The notes under the pieces were generated by a model, which saw nothing but the letters and a program-made list of their open reading frames with translations, did no database searches and was not told where the DNA came from. A stretch of DNA of 64,000 nucleotides from CAYPAV01 sp964408805 (lineage in GTDB: Bacteria > Pseudomonadota > Alphaproteobacteria > UBA8366): NCBI GenBank assembly GCA_964408805.1, contig CAYPAV010000012.1:74459-138458 (forward strand), given 5' to 3'. A program made the translations under genes and the position numbers. Of this stretch, positions 36,196 through 45,448 are shown one piece after another (positions within the stretch are counted from its first letter, which is position 1; each line of letters opens with the position of its first letter).

Positions 36196-36342
36196 GGCAA
36201 AGCTCGCTTTTGAGGGATGGGATAGGTATCGGAATGTCGAGAAAGAATAGCCTATACATTCCCCACCATAAAACACGCGTGACGTGCCTCTGGATCGGGC
36301 TAAATCACGAAGAGGGGACATGAATTGGGGGAGGACGGCCGA

Positions 36343-37368
36343 ATGGACGCACGGTTCGGCATCATCGAGATACCGCGCGGTATCGAGGCGGCGGTGGCCA
36401 ATGCGCGACTGGCCGAGGATGTCGGTTTCGATTTCGTCGGCGTCGCGGATTCGCAATCCCTCTACCGCGAATTGTTCGTGACCCTGGGTGCCGTTGCAGC
36501 GGCGACCGAGCGGGTCATGATCGGCCCCTCGGTGACCAATCCCCTGACCCGGCATCCGGCCGTGATGTCGAGCGCGGCGGCGTCCGTCAACGAGATCGCC
36601 ACCGGCCGGGCGATGCTGGGGATCGGCACCGGCGACAGTGCCATCTACAATCTCGGGGAGCGGCCGCGGGGATTAAAAGGGCTTCGTGAATACGTCCTGG
36701 CCCTTCGCGAATTGCTGCGCGGCCAACAGACCGAGTTCGACGGCCGCGAGATCCACAGCAAATGGACGGCGGAACTCGACCATGCGCCGGTCCCCGTCTA
36801 CATCTCGGCCGAGGGCCCGAAGACACTGGAACTCGCGGGCGAGATCGCCGACGGCGTGATCTGCGGCATGGGGCTTTCGCCCGAAGTCGCTGCGCTGACG
36901 CTGGAGCATATCGAAACCGGCGCCAAGCGCGCCGGGCGGACACTGGCGGATCTCGATATTTGGGCGCTCGCCAGGGTCAATACCGGCACCGACAGAGCGG
37001 CGCTGGTGAACGAGATCCGGATGGAGCTAGCCTCGACCGCCCATCATGCCTTCCGTTTCACCCAGGAAGGCAAGCTCGTGCCGCCGGAACTCTCCGAGGC
37101 GATCCGGAAGGTCCAATCGGGCTACCGCCCCGCCAGCCACGAAGCCTTGGGCGAGTCGCCCAATGCGAAGCTCATGGAGGACGCGGATCTGCTCGCCTAC
37201 ATGGTCGATCGCTTCGCGGTTCTTGGCACCGCGGAGGCCTGCGTAGAGCGGATCCAATCGATCCGCGCCGCGGGCATTCACCAACTTCTCTTTACCGGAT
37301 TCGTCGACGACCGACCGGGCTTGATCCGGACCTTGGGCGAATCGGTCTTCCCACGCTGCAGGAACTAG
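36343..37368 (+). CDS. LLM class F420/FMN-dependent oxidoreductase
   Basis: A 341-residue luciferase-like TIM barrel. The ATG at 36343 follows GGGGGAGG by about 8 bases. Motifs: ARLAEDVGFDFVGVAD, TRHPAVMSSAAASVNEIATGRAMLGIGTGDS and the sugar-binding-like GLKGLREYVLALREL. It resembles the methylene-tetrahydromethanopterin-reductase group of flavin monooxygenases. Four bases upstream of the GST gene, so co-transcribed, and divergent from the molybdenum subunit. Confidence 0.9.
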   Translation: MDARFGIIEIPRGIEAAVANARLAEDVGFDFVGVADSQSLYRELFVTLGAVAAATERVMIGPSVTNPLTRHPAVMSSAAASVNEIATGRAMLGIGTGDSAIYNLGERPRGLKGLREYVLALRELLRGQQTEFDGREIHSKWTAELDHAPVPVYISAEGPKTLELAGEIADGVICGMGLSPEVAALTLEHIETGAKRAGRTLADLDIWALARVNTGTDRAALVNEIRMELASTAHHAFRFTQEGKLVPPELSEAIRKVQSGYRPASHEALGESPNAKLMEDADLLAYMVDRFAVLGTAEACVERIQSIRAAGIHQLLFTGFVDDRPGLIRTLGESVFPRCRN

Positions 37369-37372
37369 ATCC

Positions 37373-38008
37373 ATGAAACTTTATTGGACGCCCGCCTCCC
37401 CATTCACGCCCAAGGTCTCTGTCGCCGCGCGGGAGTTGGGGCTTTGGGAGCGGATCGAGATCCTGCCGACGACCTGGCCGCTCGATTGGGGATACGCAAC
37501 GGTCCCGTTCACACCGGGCCTTGCTGAAGCCAACCCGGTGGCGCGCATTCCGACCCTGGTAACGGAAACGGGTCATGCGCTTGGCGATTCAACCCTCGCC
37601 TGCCTTTATCTGAACGATATCGCGACAGGTCCCAAAATAATCCCGGAGGGTGACGAGAAATGGCGCATGTGGTCGCTCTACGCCGTCGCCGACGGAGCCA
37701 TTGAGGCCCAGGTCGGCATGCGGGCGGAAATGCTCCGGCCCGAGGCCGACCGGTCGGAGGGGTATCTCGCGAAACATCGCGACCGTCTCCTGCGATGCTT
37801 CGACGCAATCGAGGACCGGGCGGAGGAACTCGATCGCCCGCTCGACCTCGCCCAAATTACCGTCGCCATCGCGTGCGGTTACCAGGATTGGCGCGATTGG
37901 CTCGACGATTACCGGCCGGGCCATCTACGTCTTGCGGCCTGGGCCGAGACTTTCGCAAAGCGCCCCTCGATGAAGGCCACCGAACCCTTGGAAACGCCCG
38001 AAGCCTAA
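37373..38008 (+). CDS. glutathione S-transferase family protein
   Basis: 211 residues. N-terminal thioredoxin fold: LYWTPASPFTPKVSVAARELGL with Ser in the glutathione-activating SPFxxKV position, then ARIPTLV (cis-Pro) and GDSTLACLYL. The C-terminal helical domain ends in FAKRPSMKATEP. Probably conjugates or isomerises an intermediate of the flavoenzyme pathway. Between an LLM oxidoreductase (4 bases) and an SDR (31 bases). Confidence 0.9.
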   Translation: MKLYWTPASPFTPKVSVAARELGLWERIEILPTTWPLDWGYATVPFTPGLAEANPVARIPTLVTETGHALGDSTLACLYLNDIATGPKIIPEGDEKWRMWSLYAVADGAIEAQVGMRAEMLRPEADRSEGYLAKHRDRLLRCFDAIEDRAEELDRPLDLAQITVAIACGYQDWRDWLDDYRPGHLRLAAWAETFAKRPSMKATEPLETPEA

Positions 38009-38039
38009 GCCAAAGATCCCGAAGGAAGGAAAATTCCTC

Positions 38040-38807
38040 ATGACCGACATCCAGGACCAGATCGTCTTCGTGACCGGCGCCGGCGCCGGGATCGGCGCCG
38101 CGACCGCACGCCGTTTCGCGAGAGAAGGCGCGCGCGTGGTCGCCGCCGACTATCAGGGCGATCGTCTCGACGAGACCCGCGCGGGGCTGGAGGACCGGAT
38201 GCTCTCCCTGACCCTCGATCTTCGAAGCTCGGAAGCGGTGCAGGCGGCCTTCGACGGCTTGCCCGAGAATTATCGCGACGTCTCCATCCTGGTGAACAAC
38301 GCCGGCGTCGGGCCGGGGCTGGAGCCGGCCCACGAAGCCAACTTGGAAGATTGGGAACAGATCGTCGATACCAACATCAAGGGCGTGCTCTACTGCACCC
38401 GCGCGGCGCTGCCGGGCATGGTCGAACGAAAGAGCGGCTTTGTCGTCAACATCTCCTCCACCTCCGCCACCAACAACTACAAGGGCGGCAACGTCTATGG
38501 CGGCAGCAAGGCCTTCGTCCGGCAGTTTTCGCTAAATCTGCGTTGCGACCTGCTCGGCACCGGGGTCCGGGTGGCCTCGATCGAGCCAGGGATGACCCAG
38601 ACCCGCTTCACGGAAGTCCGCTACCGGGGCGACGACGCCAAAACCGAGGCCCATTACAAGGATATCGAATCCTTGAGCGGCGACGATCTCGCCGATGTGA
38701 TCTTCTACACGACCACCCTGCCGCCACATGTCAACATCACGACCCTGCAGGTGACGCCGACACAGATGGCACCCGCCGGATACGCGCTTCATCGCGGGGA
38801 AATTTAG
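38040..38807 (+). CDS. short-chain dehydrogenase/reductase, YdfG-like
   Basis: 255 residues: TGAGAGIGAATARRFAREG, NNAGVG, NISSTSATN and the YGGSK active site. The C-terminal ending VNITTLQVTPTQM resembles the serine/3-hydroxy-acid dehydrogenases of the YdfG group, which use NADP(H). AAGGAAGG lies upstream of the ATG. Third gene of the LLM, GST, SDR operon; a terminator hairpin follows. Confidence 0.91.
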   Translation: MTDIQDQIVFVTGAGAGIGAATARRFAREGARVVAADYQGDRLDETRAGLEDRMLSLTLDLRSSEAVQAAFDGLPENYRDVSILVNNAGVGPGLEPAHEANLEDWEQIVDTNIKGVLYCTRAALPGMVERKSGFVVNISSTSATNNYKGGNVYGGSKAFVRQFSLNLRCDLLGTGVRVASIEPGMTQTRFTEVRYRGDDAKTEAHYKDIESLSGDDLADVIFYTTTLPPHVNITTLQVTPTQMAPAGYALHRGEI

Positions 38808-38815
38808 CCCACTTC

Positions 38816-38850
38816 AAAAAAACGGCGGGCCGCCGAGGGCACCGCCGTTT
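38816..38850 (-). terminator. intrinsic terminator
   Basis: A 9-bp stem (AAACGGCGG with CCGCCGTTT) with a 13-base loop, followed on the minus strand by a run of seven T. It terminates the small minus-strand gene at 38874 and, with a poorer T-run, could also stop the plus-strand SDR operon. Confidence 0.8.
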
Positions 38851-38873
38851 CTAATTCTCAAACTAAATATCGA

Positions 38874-38963
38874 CTACGTGGTCAGGGCGCCCATCGCAAT
38901 CAAAAGCACCACCACGACGATGAATACGACCGTTACCTTATTCTTTGCAATGAGTTCAGACAT
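38874..38963 (-). CDS. 29-residue single-span membrane peptide
   Basis: A short frame with GAGGT just upstream of its ATG and a strong terminator just after its stop, which argues for a real transcript. The peptide has a charged N-terminus (MSELIAKNK) and one hydrophobic stretch (VTVVFIVVVVLLIAMGAL), predicted N-in single-span inner-membrane. I recognise no family. Such peptides include membrane-stress effectors, complex subunits and type I toxins. No antisense RNA is visible. Confidence 0.55.
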   Translation of the reverse strand: MSELIAKNKVTVVFIVVVVLLIAMGALTT

Positions 38964-39240
38964 GTTACCTCGCCTTTGGTTTCTTGTTCTGATTTCGAAG
39001 AGGCGGAAACTATCCAGCGTGCGAGGGCGAAGCCATGCGGCAATTTCGCGCAGTTTGGTCCGGATCGTTGGCCGACAAAACGACAGGGCTATCAGATCGG
39101 AACATAGCGATGATCCGATTTGACGCGGATCAATGAAGGTGCCTCGCCGCCGCAATATACTGTTTGTCTACCAGCGCAACCTTGCTTGGCTGCATTTGCT
39201 ATTTGACCGGCGTATGAGCCTAATCTGGAGGCGTATTCCC

Positions 39241-39432
39241 ATGCAGAAAGCCGCCCTCTATACATGCTGCCTATTGTTTTCAGCGGCCGTCGTATTCCAC
39301 GCGGTACGGCTGATAACGGGCATCGAGATCGTAATCGGCGGGATCGTCGTGCCGCAATGGGGTTCCTATCCGGCTGTATTGGTTGCCGCCCTGCTTGCCG
39401 CATGGATGATGATCGCCGCGCGCCGCATTTGA
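39241..39432 (+). CDS. small two-span membrane protein
   Basis: 63 residues from an ATG with TGGAGG 9 bases upstream. Two hydrophobic stretches (about residues 4-25 and 41-58) separated by a short loop, and a basic C-terminus AARRI. No family recognised; predicted inner-membrane. It stands alone between the small peptide gene and the convergent UxaA-type gene, and 38964-39240 upstream holds no other gene I can support. Confidence 0.5.
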   Translation: MQKAALYTCCLLFSAAVVFHAVRLITGIEIVIGGIVVPQWGSYPAVLVAALLAAWMMIAARRI

Positions 39433-39471
39433 TCTGAGTTGAGCGCGGACGATCGCCCTGGACGATCCGCG

Positions 39472-41001
39472 CTACATCACCGCGCCGATTTGCCAGGGCA
39501 CGAACTCGTCGTCACCGAAACCCTGGGCCTCGCTCTTGGTCGGGCTGCCGGAGGCGACTTCGAGGAGGCGCTCGAAGATCCGCTCCCCCATGCCGTCGAT
39601 GCCGAGATCCTCGTCGATTACGGCTCCGCAATTGATGTCCATGTCGTCGGACATCCGGTGGTACATCTCGCTGTTGGTCGCGAGCTTCAGGCTCGGCGAG
39701 GGCTTGCAGCCATAGACCGAGCCGCGCCCGGTGGTGAAGCAGACGATATTGGCGCCCGACGCCACCTGGCCCGTGATCGAACAGGGGTCATAGCCCGGCG
39801 AATCCATGAAGACGAACCCCTTGGCGTCGACCGGCTCCGCGTATTTGTAAACGCCGACGAGATCGGTCGTCCCGCCCTTGGCCGCCGCACCCAGGCTCTT
39901 CTCCAGGATGGTTGTGAGCCCGCCCTCCTTGTTCCCGGGACTGGGGTTGTTGTTCATCTCGCCGCCGTTCCGTTCGGTATAGGCCTCCCACCACTTGATC
40001 CGCTCGATCAGCTTCTCGCCCACCTCGCGCTTCGAGGCCCGCCGGGTTAACAGGTGTTCGGCACCGTAGATTTCCGGCGTCTCGCTCAAAATTCCTGTGC
40101 CGCCGTGGCGCACCAGCAAGTCGACCGCCGCGCCCAGCGAAGGGTTGGCGGTGATACCGGAATAGCCATCCGAGCCGCCGCACTGCAGCGCCAACGTCAA
40201 CTCGCTCGCCGGACAGGATTCGCGCTCGACCCGGTTCGCTTCCGGCAGCATCTCCTTGATCATGGCCACGCCGCGCTCGACGGTCTTTCGGGTGCCGCCT
40301 GAGTCCTGGATGGTCATGGTCTGGAACTTCGGTCCCCGCTCGATGTCATAGGCCTCGAGCAGGAAATCGATCTGGTTGACCTCGCAGCCGAGCCCCACCA
40401 TGACGATCCCGCCGAAATTGGCGTGGCGGGCATAGCCCCAGAGGGTGCGCTGCAGATTGGCATAGCCCTCCCCTGAATCCGCCATGCCGCAGCCGGTGCC
40501 GTGCACCATCGAGACGACGCCGTCGACATTGGGATAATCGTCCAGGATCTTGCGGTTCACCGAGTCCGCGATATAGCGGGCGACGGTAGCCGAGCAGTTC
40601 ACGCTGGTCAGGACGCCGATATAGTTCCGCGTCGCGACCTTTCCGTTGGCGCGGCGAATGCCCTCGAAGGTCGCGCGTTCGCCGTCGTTCATGAATTGGG
40701 TCGGTTTGGCCTCGGTCCCGTGGGCGTAGTCGCGCTCGAAGTCGCGCATTTCGATGTTGTGAACGTGGACATGATCGCCGGGGGCGATCGCCTTGGTCGC
40801 AAAGCCGATGATCTGGTCGTATTTCCGGACCGCCGCACCAACCTCGACCGCGGTCGTGGCGATCTTGTGGCCGCTCGGAATTTGCGCTCGGGTGGTCACG
40901 TTTTCACTCGTTATTTCAACGCCTTCCAGCATTTCCGCCCGCGCTACCACGACATTGTCGGCGGCATTCAATCTAATGGTGATCGGCTTGTACTCGGCCA
41001 T
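39472..41001 (-). CDS. UxaA family hydrolase (altronate/galactarate dehydratase type)
   Basis: A 509-residue dehydratase: N-terminal SAF domain (residues 1-90, DNVVVARAEMLEG, APGDHVHVHN), a linker, then the altronate/galactarate dehydratase core with ATRNYIGVLTSVNCSATVAR, VHGTGCGM, ALQCGGSDGYSGITANP and CKPSPSLKLATNSEM. Full length, all cysteines of the core kept. Removes water from a sugar acid or a related hydroxy acid. Divergent from the UbiD operon with a 177-base gap; no uronate pathway genes are near, so altronate itself is not assured. Confidence 0.9.
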   Translation of the reverse strand: MAEYKPITIRLNAADNVVVARAEMLEGVEITSENVTTRAQIPSGHKIATTAVEVGAAVRKYDQIIGFATKAIAPGDHVHVHNIEMRDFERDYAHGTEAKPTQFMNDGERATFEGIRRANGKVATRNYIGVLTSVNCSATVARYIADSVNRKILDDYPNVDGVVSMVHGTGCGMADSGEGYANLQRTLWGYARHANFGGIVMVGLGCEVNQIDFLLEAYDIERGPKFQTMTIQDSGGTRKTVERGVAMIKEMLPEANRVERESCPASELTLALQCGGSDGYSGITANPSLGAAVDLLVRHGGTGILSETPEIYGAEHLLTRRASKREVGEKLIERIKWWEAYTERNGGEMNNNPSPGNKEGGLTTILEKSLGAAAKGGTTDLVGVYKYAEPVDAKGFVFMDSPGYDPCSITGQVASGANIVCFTTGRGSVYGCKPSPSLKLATNSEMYHRMSDDMDINCGAVIDEDLGIDGMGERIFERLLEVASGSPTKSEAQGFGDDEFVPWQIGAVM

Positions 41002-41178
41002 CTACTTTTCTCCGGGTTTCAGTCCAATTTTTTATCGCAACATCTGGTATCGTCCGCAAGCTAGCCTAAGTCCAATTACAAGGATCAGCCACCCCGGTTT
41101 CGCCATTTGAAATCCGTAGAGGCTCCGGAAACAGGCCGCCGGACCGGATAAGAGAAATTGTAAGGAGAGAGTATCGTC

Positions 41179-42753
41179 ATGGATACGCCCACACCCAAAC
41201 GCATTGCCAACGCGCCCGACATCACGAGCCTCCGCTCGACCATTGAATGGCTCCGCGAGAACGGTGATCTGATCGAGACCGACAAGGAGGTCGATCCCGA
41301 CCTTCAGCTCACCGGCCTGCAAAAGCACCTCGACGGTGGCCCGCCGATATTATTCGAGAACGTCAAGGGCAAGGCGCATGCGCGCGCCATCACCAACCTA
41401 TTCTCGGACATCGAAGTCATCGACCGGATGTTCGGTTTCGACGGCCCACAGGACCGCACCCGGAAGATCGCTAGCGCAATTAACAATCCAACTCCCACTG
41501 TCGAAATCGAGCAAGATTCGGCTCCCTGCCAGGAGCACATCATCACCGACAACATCGACGTCAATGAGTGGATCACGGCGATCCGCCATACCGACCTCGA
41601 ATCGGAGCTGACCATCGGCTCGGGCATTCGCTGCGTCGCCGGCAAGTATTTCGACGGCGGGGCCGATGTCGGCTACAACCGCATGAACTTCCGCTGGGGC
41701 GATGTCGGCACCTTCATGATCTCGCCGGGCTCGCATATGTGGCAGGTGATGACCGAGCATTACAACGACGAGGAACCGATTCCGATCACCGTCTGCTTCG
41801 GCGTGCCGCCCGCGTGCACGCTGCTGGCGGGTGCCGGGTTCGACTACGTCATCCTGCCGAAGGGCTGCGACGAGCTCGCGGTCGCCGGCACCATCCAGGG
41901 CGAAGCGGTCAAGCTGGTCAAGGCACGTACCGTCGACGCCTGGGCGATCGCCGAATCCGAATACGTGCTCGAGGGCTACATTCATCCGCGCGACAAACGA
42001 TACGAGACGGCGGAGTCGGAGGCGGCCGACGTCCAGGGCCGTCATTTCTTCCATCCCGAATGGGCCGGCTATATGGGCAAGGCCTACAAGGCGCCGACCT
42101 TCCATGTCAGCGCCATCACCATGCGGGAGCCGGAATCGAAACCGGTGATCTTCCCGCTCGGCGTTCACATGTCGGACGACGCGAATATCGACACGACGGT
42201 CCGCGAATCCGCGATCCTGGAGCTTTGCGAGCGCCTGCAGCCGGGCATCGTCCAGGACGTGCACATCCCCTACTGCATGACCGATTGGGGCGGCTGCATC
42301 ATCCAGGTCAAGAAGCGGAACAAGATCGAGGAAGGCTGGCAGCGGAACTTCCTGTCGGCCATCCTGTCGACCTCGCAGGGCATGCGGCTGGCCATCGCGG
42401 TCAGCGAGGATACGGATATCTACTCGATGGACGATATCATGTGGTGTCTGACGACCCGCGTGAATCCGCGCGCCGATATCCTCAATCCGATACCGGGCGG
42501 CCGCGGCCAGACCTTCATGCCGGCCGAGCGCATGACCGCCGGCGACAAGCAGTGGACGGCCTCGAACACAGAGTTCGAGGGCGGCATGGGGATCGACGCC
42601 ACGGTGCCCTACGGCTACGAGCAGGATTTTCACCGGCCGGTCTATCCCATCGACAAGGTCGATCCGGCGGACTTCTTCACGCCCGAGGACATCGACATGG
42701 CGAAATCGCGCATGCACGGCTGGCTGCTCTCGCTTGCCAGGACGGGTCGGTAA
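41179..42753 (+). CDS. UbiD family (prenylated-FMN) decarboxylase
   Basis: A 524-residue UbiD-type reversible decarboxylase of aromatic or alpha,beta-unsaturated acids, needing prenylated FMN made by UbiX (no UbiX here). Family features: N-terminal SLRSTIEWLRENGDLIETDKEVDP, PPILFENVKG, the central MNFRWGDVGTFMISPGSH and EAVKLVKARTVD, and C-terminal AVSEDTDIYSMDDIMWCLTTR. AAGGAGAG precedes the ATG. First gene of an operon with two CoA-transferases, a small protein and an SDR, so the acid is likely handled as a CoA ester before or after decarboxylation. Confidence 0.92.
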   Translation: MDTPTPKRIANAPDITSLRSTIEWLRENGDLIETDKEVDPDLQLTGLQKHLDGGPPILFENVKGKAHARAITNLFSDIEVIDRMFGFDGPQDRTRKIASAINNPTPTVEIEQDSAPCQEHIITDNIDVNEWITAIRHTDLESELTIGSGIRCVAGKYFDGGADVGYNRMNFRWGDVGTFMISPGSHMWQVMTEHYNDEEPIPITVCFGVPPACTLLAGAGFDYVILPKGCDELAVAGTIQGEAVKLVKARTVDAWAIAESEYVLEGYIHPRDKRYETAESEAADVQGRHFFHPEWAGYMGKAYKAPTFHVSAITMREPESKPVIFPLGVHMSDDANIDTTVRESAILELCERLQPGIVQDVHIPYCMTDWGGCIIQVKKRNKIEEGWQRNFLSAILSTSQGMRLAIAVSEDTDIYSMDDIMWCLTTRVNPRADILNPIPGGRGQTFMPAERMTAGDKQWTASNTEFEGGMGIDATVPYGYEQDFHRPVYPIDKVDPADFFTPEDIDMAKSRMHGWLLSLARTGR

Positions 42754-42787
42754 GGGGCGGTCGGGAGACCAATCCCAAGGGGGCACC

Positions 42788-43972
42788 ATGCTCGGCGGCT
42801 ATAAGGTTCTCGATCTGAGCGGCCGGCTCGGATGGCTGGCGGGACGTATTCTCGCCGACCTCGGCGCCGACGTCATCAAGGTCGAAAATCCGGGTTTCGA
42901 GGCGGAAGATGCCGATTGGCGGGCCGTCAATATCGGCAAGCGGCTGCTCACCCTCGACTTGACGCAGGAGGCCGGCCGAGAGGCGATCCTCGCGGCCCTC
43001 CCCCGGATCGATGTTCTAATTGAAACCGCAAGGCCCGGCGACCCCGAGGCGGCATGGCTGGAAACGGACCGTCTCGCCGATATCAACCCCGATCTGGTCC
43101 ATGTTTCCGTTACGCCTTTTGGTCGGGAGGGGCCGCGGGCCGGCTGGCGGGGCAGCGACATCGAGATCATGGCAGCCGGCGGCGCCATGTCGATCGTCGG
43201 CGAGCCCGACGGGCGGCCGCTTCGGATTTCGGTCCCCCAATCCTACCCCTGGGCCGGCGCGCACGCGGCGGCGGGGGCGCTTGTCGCCCTCACCCACCGC
43301 TCCGGCGGCGGCGGCGGCCAGCATGTCGACGTCTCGGCCCAAGCCTCGATCGTCACCTCGTTGGCCCACGCACCCACCTTCGTCGACATGCTGGGCGTGG
43401 TGCCGGGCCGGGTCGGCTCCGGCATCAGCGGGCGCTCGGTCCATGGCGGCACCTACCGGGCCTTTTGGCGCTGCAAGGACGGCCACATTAATTTCATCAT
43501 CTATGGCGGACCCGCGGGGCGGCGCACCAATAAGGCGCTGGTCGAATGGATGCGCGAGAAGGATCTGGACCTCGGCTTTCTCGCTGGGATCGATTGGGAT
43601 ACCTACGATCCCATCATGGCCGACCAGGCGGAGATCGACCGCGTAGAGGCGCCGATCGCAATCTTCTTCGAAACCGTGACGAAGGCGGAATTCCTCGACG
43701 GCGCGTTTCGCCGCGAGATGCTCGGCTATCCGGTCTCGACGGTTGCCGACATCGCCGCCGATCCGCAGCTTGAGGCTCGTGGGTATTGGCGGGACTTGCC
43801 GACGGCGGATGGCGATAGCGAACGTCATTGCGGCGCGTTTTTGCGCGTCGACGGCGCGCGTCCGTCACTGTCGGTGAAAACCGATGACAACCGGACGATC
43901 CTCCGCGACCTCGGCCTTGTGGACACCGAGATCGACGCGCTCGCGGCCGGGCAAGAGGCGGCGGCGGAATGA
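42788..43972 (+). CDS. CaiB/BaiF CoA-transferase subunit with catalytic Asp
   Basis: 394 residues from the ATG at 42788 with AAGGGGG upstream. Family start GGYKVLDLSGRLGWLAGRILAD and ADVIKVENP; the catalytic Asp is D124 in WRGSDIEIM. Its TGA overlaps the ATG of the next CoA-transferase gene (ATGA), so the two are made in equal amounts. Pairs of class III genes of this kind form heteromeric transferases such as benzylsuccinate CoA-transferase; this one is the likely catalytic subunit. Confidence 0.91.
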   Translation: MLGGYKVLDLSGRLGWLAGRILADLGADVIKVENPGFEAEDADWRAVNIGKRLLTLDLTQEAGREAILAALPRIDVLIETARPGDPEAAWLETDRLADINPDLVHVSVTPFGREGPRAGWRGSDIEIMAAGGAMSIVGEPDGRPLRISVPQSYPWAGAHAAAGALVALTHRSGGGGGQHVDVSAQASIVTSLAHAPTFVDMLGVVPGRVGSGISGRSVHGGTYRAFWRCKDGHINFIIYGGPAGRRTNKALVEWMREKDLDLGFLAGIDWDTYDPIMADQAEIDRVEAPIAIFFETVTKAEFLDGAFRREMLGYPVSTVADIAADPQLEARGYWRDLPTADGDSERHCGAFLRVDGARPSLSVKTDDNRTILRDLGLVDTEIDALAAGQEAAAE

Positions 43973-45186
43973 GCGAAGCGGGCGCCCTCTCGGACGTGAA
44001 GATCGTCGAGTTCGGCGGCTATGCGGCCGGTCCGCATATCGGCAAGGTGCTCGCCAATTTCGGCGCCACCGTCATCCACGTCGAATCGATGGCCCGCCCG
44101 GACGGCTTTCGCCTCCAATACCCGCCCTACAAGGACGGGGAGCCCGGTATCAACCGAGGCGGCTGCTTCGCCTTTTTCAACGATTCAAAGCTCGGTGTGA
44201 CGCTGGATCTCAAGAACCCGGCGGGGCTGGAGATTGCGCGCCGGCTGATGGATTGGTCCGATATCACCATCGAGAACATGCGCCCGGGCGTTATGGACCG
44301 GATCGGCCTCGGCTACGAAACGGCGCGCCGGACCAACCCGGGGCTGGTCATGCTGTCGACCTGCAACATGGGTCAGACGGGCCCCCGCGCCCAAACCCCC
44401 GGGTTCGGCTCGCAGCTATCGTCACTGGCTGGGTTCTGCGGCGCCATCGGCGAGGCCGACGGCTCGCCGATGTTGCTCTACGGCCCCTATATCGATTTCA
44501 TCTCCTCGGTTATGTCGACCTCGGCCGTCCTGGCCGCCCTCGACCGGCGGCGACGGACCGGACAAGGGGCCGAGATCGACATATCGCAGTACGAATCCGG
44601 ACTGCACTTCATGGCGAGCGCGCTGTTCGCCAATCATCGCGACGGGATCGTGGCCGCGCGCCGCGGCAATCACGATAGCGAAGCGGTGCCGCATGGGGCC
44701 TATCCCTGTCTCGACGATCGCTGGGTCGTCTTCTCGTGCCGTTCGGATGACGAATTCGCGACCCTCGCACGGTGTCTCGGTCAGGCAGCGCTCGCAGAGG
44801 ACCCTCGGTTCAAAGCGGTGGAGAACCGTCGACGCAACGTCGAGGATTTGGATCGCGTGCTCGGCGAACATTGCCGCGAATTGGACAGCGAGGCGGTCGC
44901 CGCCTCCTTGCAGGCGGTCGGCATCGCCGCCTATCCCGTCAACACGATCGCCGATCTGTTCGAGGATCCCCAGCTTCGGGAGCGACGGACCTGGCGGCGG
45001 CGGCTACACGGCGAGATCGGTGAACAGGCATATGTCTTCCCCGGCTTTGATCTGGCGATGACACCGGGCGAAATTACCCGCGCCGCGCCCTTGCTCGGCG
45101 GCGACAACGATACGGTTTTCAAGGAAATTCTCGGCATGACGGACGATGAGTTCGAGGCCTATGCCGAGCGAGACGCCTTCGCGTGA
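43969..45186 (+). CDS. CaiB/BaiF CoA-transferase subunit lacking the catalytic Asp
   Basis: 405 residues. LSDVKIVEFGGYAAGPHIGKVLANFGATVIHVES is a normal family start, but the segment aligned with the catalytic Asp reads PGFGSQLSSLAGF, with Gly at about residue 147. The remainder is well kept, so this is more likely a non-catalytic partner than a dead gene. ATGA overlap with the Asp-bearing subunit upstream. Together they would activate a dicarboxylic or aromatic acid handled by the UbiD decarboxylase. Confidence 0.89.
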   Translation: MSEAGALSDVKIVEFGGYAAGPHIGKVLANFGATVIHVESMARPDGFRLQYPPYKDGEPGINRGGCFAFFNDSKLGVTLDLKNPAGLEIARRLMDWSDITIENMRPGVMDRIGLGYETARRTNPGLVMLSTCNMGQTGPRAQTPGFGSQLSSLAGFCGAIGEADGSPMLLYGPYIDFISSVMSTSAVLAALDRRRRTGQGAEIDISQYESGLHFMASALFANHRDGIVAARRGNHDSEAVPHGAYPCLDDRWVVFSCRSDDEFATLARCLGQAALAEDPRFKAVENRRRNVEDLDRVLGEHCRELDSEAVAASLQAVGIAAYPVNTIADLFEDPQLRERRTWRRRLHGEIGEQAYVFPGFDLAMTPGEITRAAPLLGGDNDTVFKEILGMTDDEFEAYAERDAFA

Positions 45187-45208
45187 TGACCTGACACGGG
45201 TTTCGAGG

Positions 45209-45403
45209 ATGGAGCTTGAACTTTTCATTGAACGATGGTCAAACCCGGCTGGCGGCGACCTTTTCCCCTGGTCGATCTGGCGCGCGGGCAAGCAGGTGCA
45301 TTACGGCAATCGCGTGGAGACGCCGGAAGACGCGGAACGGGAGGGCGTCGAGTACTGTACGCGGACCTTCGGCGCGCCGCCGGATCGGGTCACACGGCTC
45401 TGA
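45209..45403 (+). CDS. small conserved-looking protein, function unknown
   Basis: 64 residues, soluble, acidic: MELELFIERWSNPAGGDLFP then WSIWRAGKQVHYGN and EREGVEYCTRTFG. The frame opens earlier, inside the CoA-transferase gene; I chose the ATG at 45209 because the sequence before it looks non-coding in this frame, though GAGG directly abuts the codon. It sits in the operon gap between CoA-transferase and SDR. No family recognised. Confidence 0.55.
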   Translation: MELELFIERWSNPAGGDLFPWSIWRAGKQVHYGNRVETPEDAEREGVEYCTRTFGAPPDRVTRL

Positions 45404-45448
45404 TCGATCGCAAGGAAATACAAGAGTAACGGAAACGGGAGGAAGCTC

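Noticed and set aside
36231..36262. GGAATGT / ACATTCC inverted repeat upstream of the flavoenzyme gene
   Set aside because: Arms are only 7 bases with an 18-base spacer; too easy by chance to name as an operator.
36196..36555. Longer N-terminus for the molybdenum subunit (893 residues)
   Set aside because: The extra frame overlaps the luciferase-like gene on the other strand and has no family resemblance.
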